From contig NZ_OY762014.1 of the NCBI RefSeq assembly GCF_963665055.1, positions 15,408 through 79,407 of the forward strand: DNA of 64,000 nucleotides, read 5' to 3'. This document shows, in pieces, positions 61,532-64,000 of the stretch. The stretch comes from an uncultured Methanobacterium sp. (GTDB lineage Archaea > Methanobacteriota > Methanobacteria > Methanobacteriales > Methanobacteriaceae). Positions within the stretch are counted from its first letter, which is position 1, and every line of letters starts with the position of its first letter. A program made the position numbers and the translations under genes. Under the pieces are notes generated by a model. The model searched no databases, was not told the origin of the DNA, and saw nothing but the letters and a program-made list of their open reading frames with translations.

Positions 61532-64000
61532 CTATTTTCTGGATTTTTCAATCATGGCCATTATATCCTTGCGATAATAGACTAATATTACCACGATAAT
61601 GAGCAGGATAATGGCAATTATTCCCCAGAACTGCGGATTTTTCTTTACTTCATCGGTGATTAGTTCCTGAACTTTTTTTAGCTGGGAAACCTAAAGCACC
61701 CAATGCGCCCTGACTGGAACTTCCTGCTGCAGATGCAGCTACAGCAGCACCTAAAGCTGAAGAACCAGAGGATGCCCCCACTACCAGAACTACCACCAGA
61801 ACCTCCACCAGAACCCGCTGTGGCAACTCCCTGAATCACCCTCCATCAACCACCACCATTGGTATTAGATGGATTATCATCATAGTGATAGGTTTTAGGA
61901 TCATTAGATTCGGTAGATAAATGGGGGAAAGTTTTTAGATAAAGAATTTGCAGTTGCTTTCTGGTCTAATAATGTAGCAATAACCTGATAAGATAAATCA
62001 TTTGAAGGAATGCTCAGAGGGCTTCCTATGGAAGTACGTTGTGAAAAAAGGACCTGCAAGAACATCTGCGGTAAGAGGTAGTAGTTTATTACTGATTGAA
62101 TTTCCTTGACCTGTCCACAACATCTACTATAAAAAGATTTGGCCCAATTATATTTATTACCAGTTTTCCATCCTCGGTACGGGCTTTACAACAAAAATGT
62201 GTAACATCACCATTAGCACTGGCCACTGGGTCATTCCCATAAAAGTTAATCTCCCCCATACAAATTTAAAACCAATTGGAGCTAGTGTAATATTAGCATC
62301 ATGGGGCATCCACATACCTGCCCTGCGTAGCATAAATTATATTGTACTGTACTGTTTCGTTACCAGTTTGATTGTTTACCTCACTTTGATAGTCCCTACC
62401 AAAGGTGATTCCATTTCCAGAATTTTCAATATTTTGATCGAATCTCTCTACACTGCCGGTTATGAGGTTACTTTCAACGGTTATGTTCGTACCATTGGAA
62501 TAATCCATCTGAAACCCCGTTGGCATTCCCTATAATGTAGTTCCAGGTCACAGCAACATTCTGTAATTTTCCACTTAATAAGACCCCTTCACCGTAGTTA
62601 TCAATGATGTTGTTATGGTCAATTAGAACATCCGATGTAAAAGGACCATTACCCCGGATAGTTACTCCCCTGACAGTTATAATTTATATCACTATTAACC
62701 ACTTGTACATGGGTCTGAATTTAAAATATACACCCCGCCCCTCATCACAGTACAGGCCAGTAGCACTGACAGTGCTGTTATCCCCATTGCAAATAATTAC
62801 TGAGTTATTAACCGTGGTGTTAGAAGAATTGTAAATGAAAATTCCTATTTTTGCATTGCCTGAAATGAGATTTGCAAAAATTTGAGTATTATTACTGCTG
62901 GAAACATTTATTCCAGTGGAGGAATTTATGAGTTGATTATAGTAAATCTGAGTGTTAGAGCTATTGTTTACCAGGATTGCTGATCCACCGGTTGAACTGA
63001 CGCTGTTATCATAAATGGTGGCATTATTGGTGTTATTTACGAGTATTCCTGGAATAGTGTTAGTGGTTATGTTGAATCCAATTATTTGGGCCCCTGAAGC
63101 CTGGGGTCCGTTGATTAAGAATACTGCTGGGCCAGATAGATCCGAAACAATGATTTTAGTTCCATTATTGCCCACTAAGAAAAGTTCTTTGTTAATTACT
63201 AATTTCAGATCATCGTAAACTGATCCCATGAAGATCACAATGCTTCCTGAAGGGGCATTATCCAGTATTTTTTGAATCTGATCACTGAGTGAACCATTAT
63301 TGTAATAAGAAGCATTCTGCACATAAATAACCGGTAATATAGTGTAAACTTCTGTGTTAGTAGAACTCCAGTTGCCTGAGGGATCCACTGCAGCGTATTT
63401 GAGCGTTGTATCCCCACCTATCACAATAGGATTGGTGTAGATGTGTCTGGTACTGCTGGTCTGGGGGTCGGTGCCATCTGTGGTGTAATAAATAGTAACA
63501 TTACCGCTATCGTCGGTAGCATTAAGTACCACAGTTTGTGGTGTGTTATAGGTTCCGCTTGGTAAGCTGGAATTTACTGTGGGTGCTGTTGAATCTACTT
63601 TTTCTATGCTCAAGATTTTGGTTATCTGAATTAAGCTACCATTATCTAAAGTCACCGTTAAAACAACTGTATAAACACCAGATTTACTGTAAGTGTGTTT
63701 AGGGTTCTGTTCTGTGGATGTGGTTCCATCACCGAAATCCCATTTCCATGATTTAGGTGTGCCTGTTGTGGTACCATTAAACTGTTCAGTCATGGCTGTG
63801 CTATTCACAGTTGTACTGTTAAAATCTGCTCCAATGCTATTAAAAGCATAGAATGTGCCGGTGATGGTGCCTACATACAAAGTACCATCACGGCCAATAG
63901 CTGGAGAACCAACTATTTCACCAGTAGCATAGCTCCATTTAATAGTGCCGTCCCGGTTCAAAGCATATAATCCATTACGACTCCCAACGTAGATAGTCCC
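61532..64000 (-). pseudogene. Multidomain surface protein with C-terminal TM anchor, partial (5' outside window) and frameshifted
   Basis: A paralog of the protein at 35000-41575. The intact piece (about 62690-64000) contains the end of a PQQ-type propeller (NRDGTIKWSYATGEIVGSPAIGRDGTLYVG), a PKD domain (WKWDFGDGTTSTEQ), a chitobiase-like domain (YYTTDGTDPQTSSTRHIYTNPI) and beta-helix. From 62690 down to about 61664 the frame slips several times in short homopolymers. The last part again reads clearly: QLKKVQELITDEVKKN, then a TM helix, then VYYRKDIMAMIEKSRK and a stop at 61532-61534. Same anchor type as the 35000 gene. Confidence 0.8.

Noticed and set aside
31067..63961. Many long open frames opposite the adhesin genes, some over 100 codons
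   Set aside because: They are mirror frames of the Asn/Thr/Gly-rich repeats, have repeated identical peptides at each paralog, and lack ribosome binding sites.

Overview
The window reads as chromosome of a mesophilic, AT-rich methanogen of the order Methanobacteriales, most likely Methanobacterium. The evidence is the gene content: an NrpR nitrogen repressor beside glnA, methanogenesis marker protein 8, an 8-cluster FwdF-type polyferredoxin, an FmdE-like protein, a FilR1-type regulator, an intron-bearing tRNA-Met, archaeal TATA promoters, and very large beta-helix 'adhesin-like' surface proteins. The genus is an inference; no rRNA is present.

Region 1 (1-22 kb) is ordinary core genome. It holds a truncated membrane protein, a GT2 glycosyltransferase plus flippase-like pair, an OB-fold protein, ATP-dependent DNA ligase, a REC-PAS-histidine-kinase-like protein that lacks the phosphoacceptor histidine, a FilR1-type regulator, a glutaredoxin/ferredoxin-thioredoxin-reductase operon, thiC, a CBS protein, marker 8, tRNA-Met, a Cys-rich protein, two paralogous 60-residue membrane proteins, a ThiF/MoeB-like protein and a lipoprotein. 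It then has glnA with an NrpR operator, nrpR, a TrmO-like protein, a molbindin, a small ferredoxin and the polyferredoxin. Several start codons are reassigned here from Shine-Dalgarno position.

Region 2 (22.5-30.5 kb) is a surface-polysaccharide locus: two GT4 glycosyltransferases, an FkbM methyltransferase, a large membrane protein and a Wzx-like flippase, followed by an FmdE-like gene. The first GT4 gene and the FkbM gene are each broken by two single-base homopolymer indels, which look more like consensus errors than decay.

Region 3 (31-64 kb) is an array of giant secreted repeat proteins. Four minus-strand genes (ending at 31067, 42016, 47657 and 56679) are beta-helix or PMP-type proteins that share nearly identical DNA blocks. 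Two others (35000-41575 on plus; 61532 to beyond the window end on minus) are multidomain PKD / chitobiase-like / beta-helix / PQQ-propeller proteins with a C-terminal membrane anchor. The last 4 kb carries many single-base frameshifts.

The most unusual observation is that all four beta-helix/PMP genes have a strong Shine-Dalgarno (AGGAGG or TGGAGG) placed exactly 7 nt before an in-frame ATT, with no ATG, GTG or TTG at the right place. This suggests AUU initiation as a shared property of this surface-protein family. They also share promoter elements within subfamilies and show mosaic sequence exchange.
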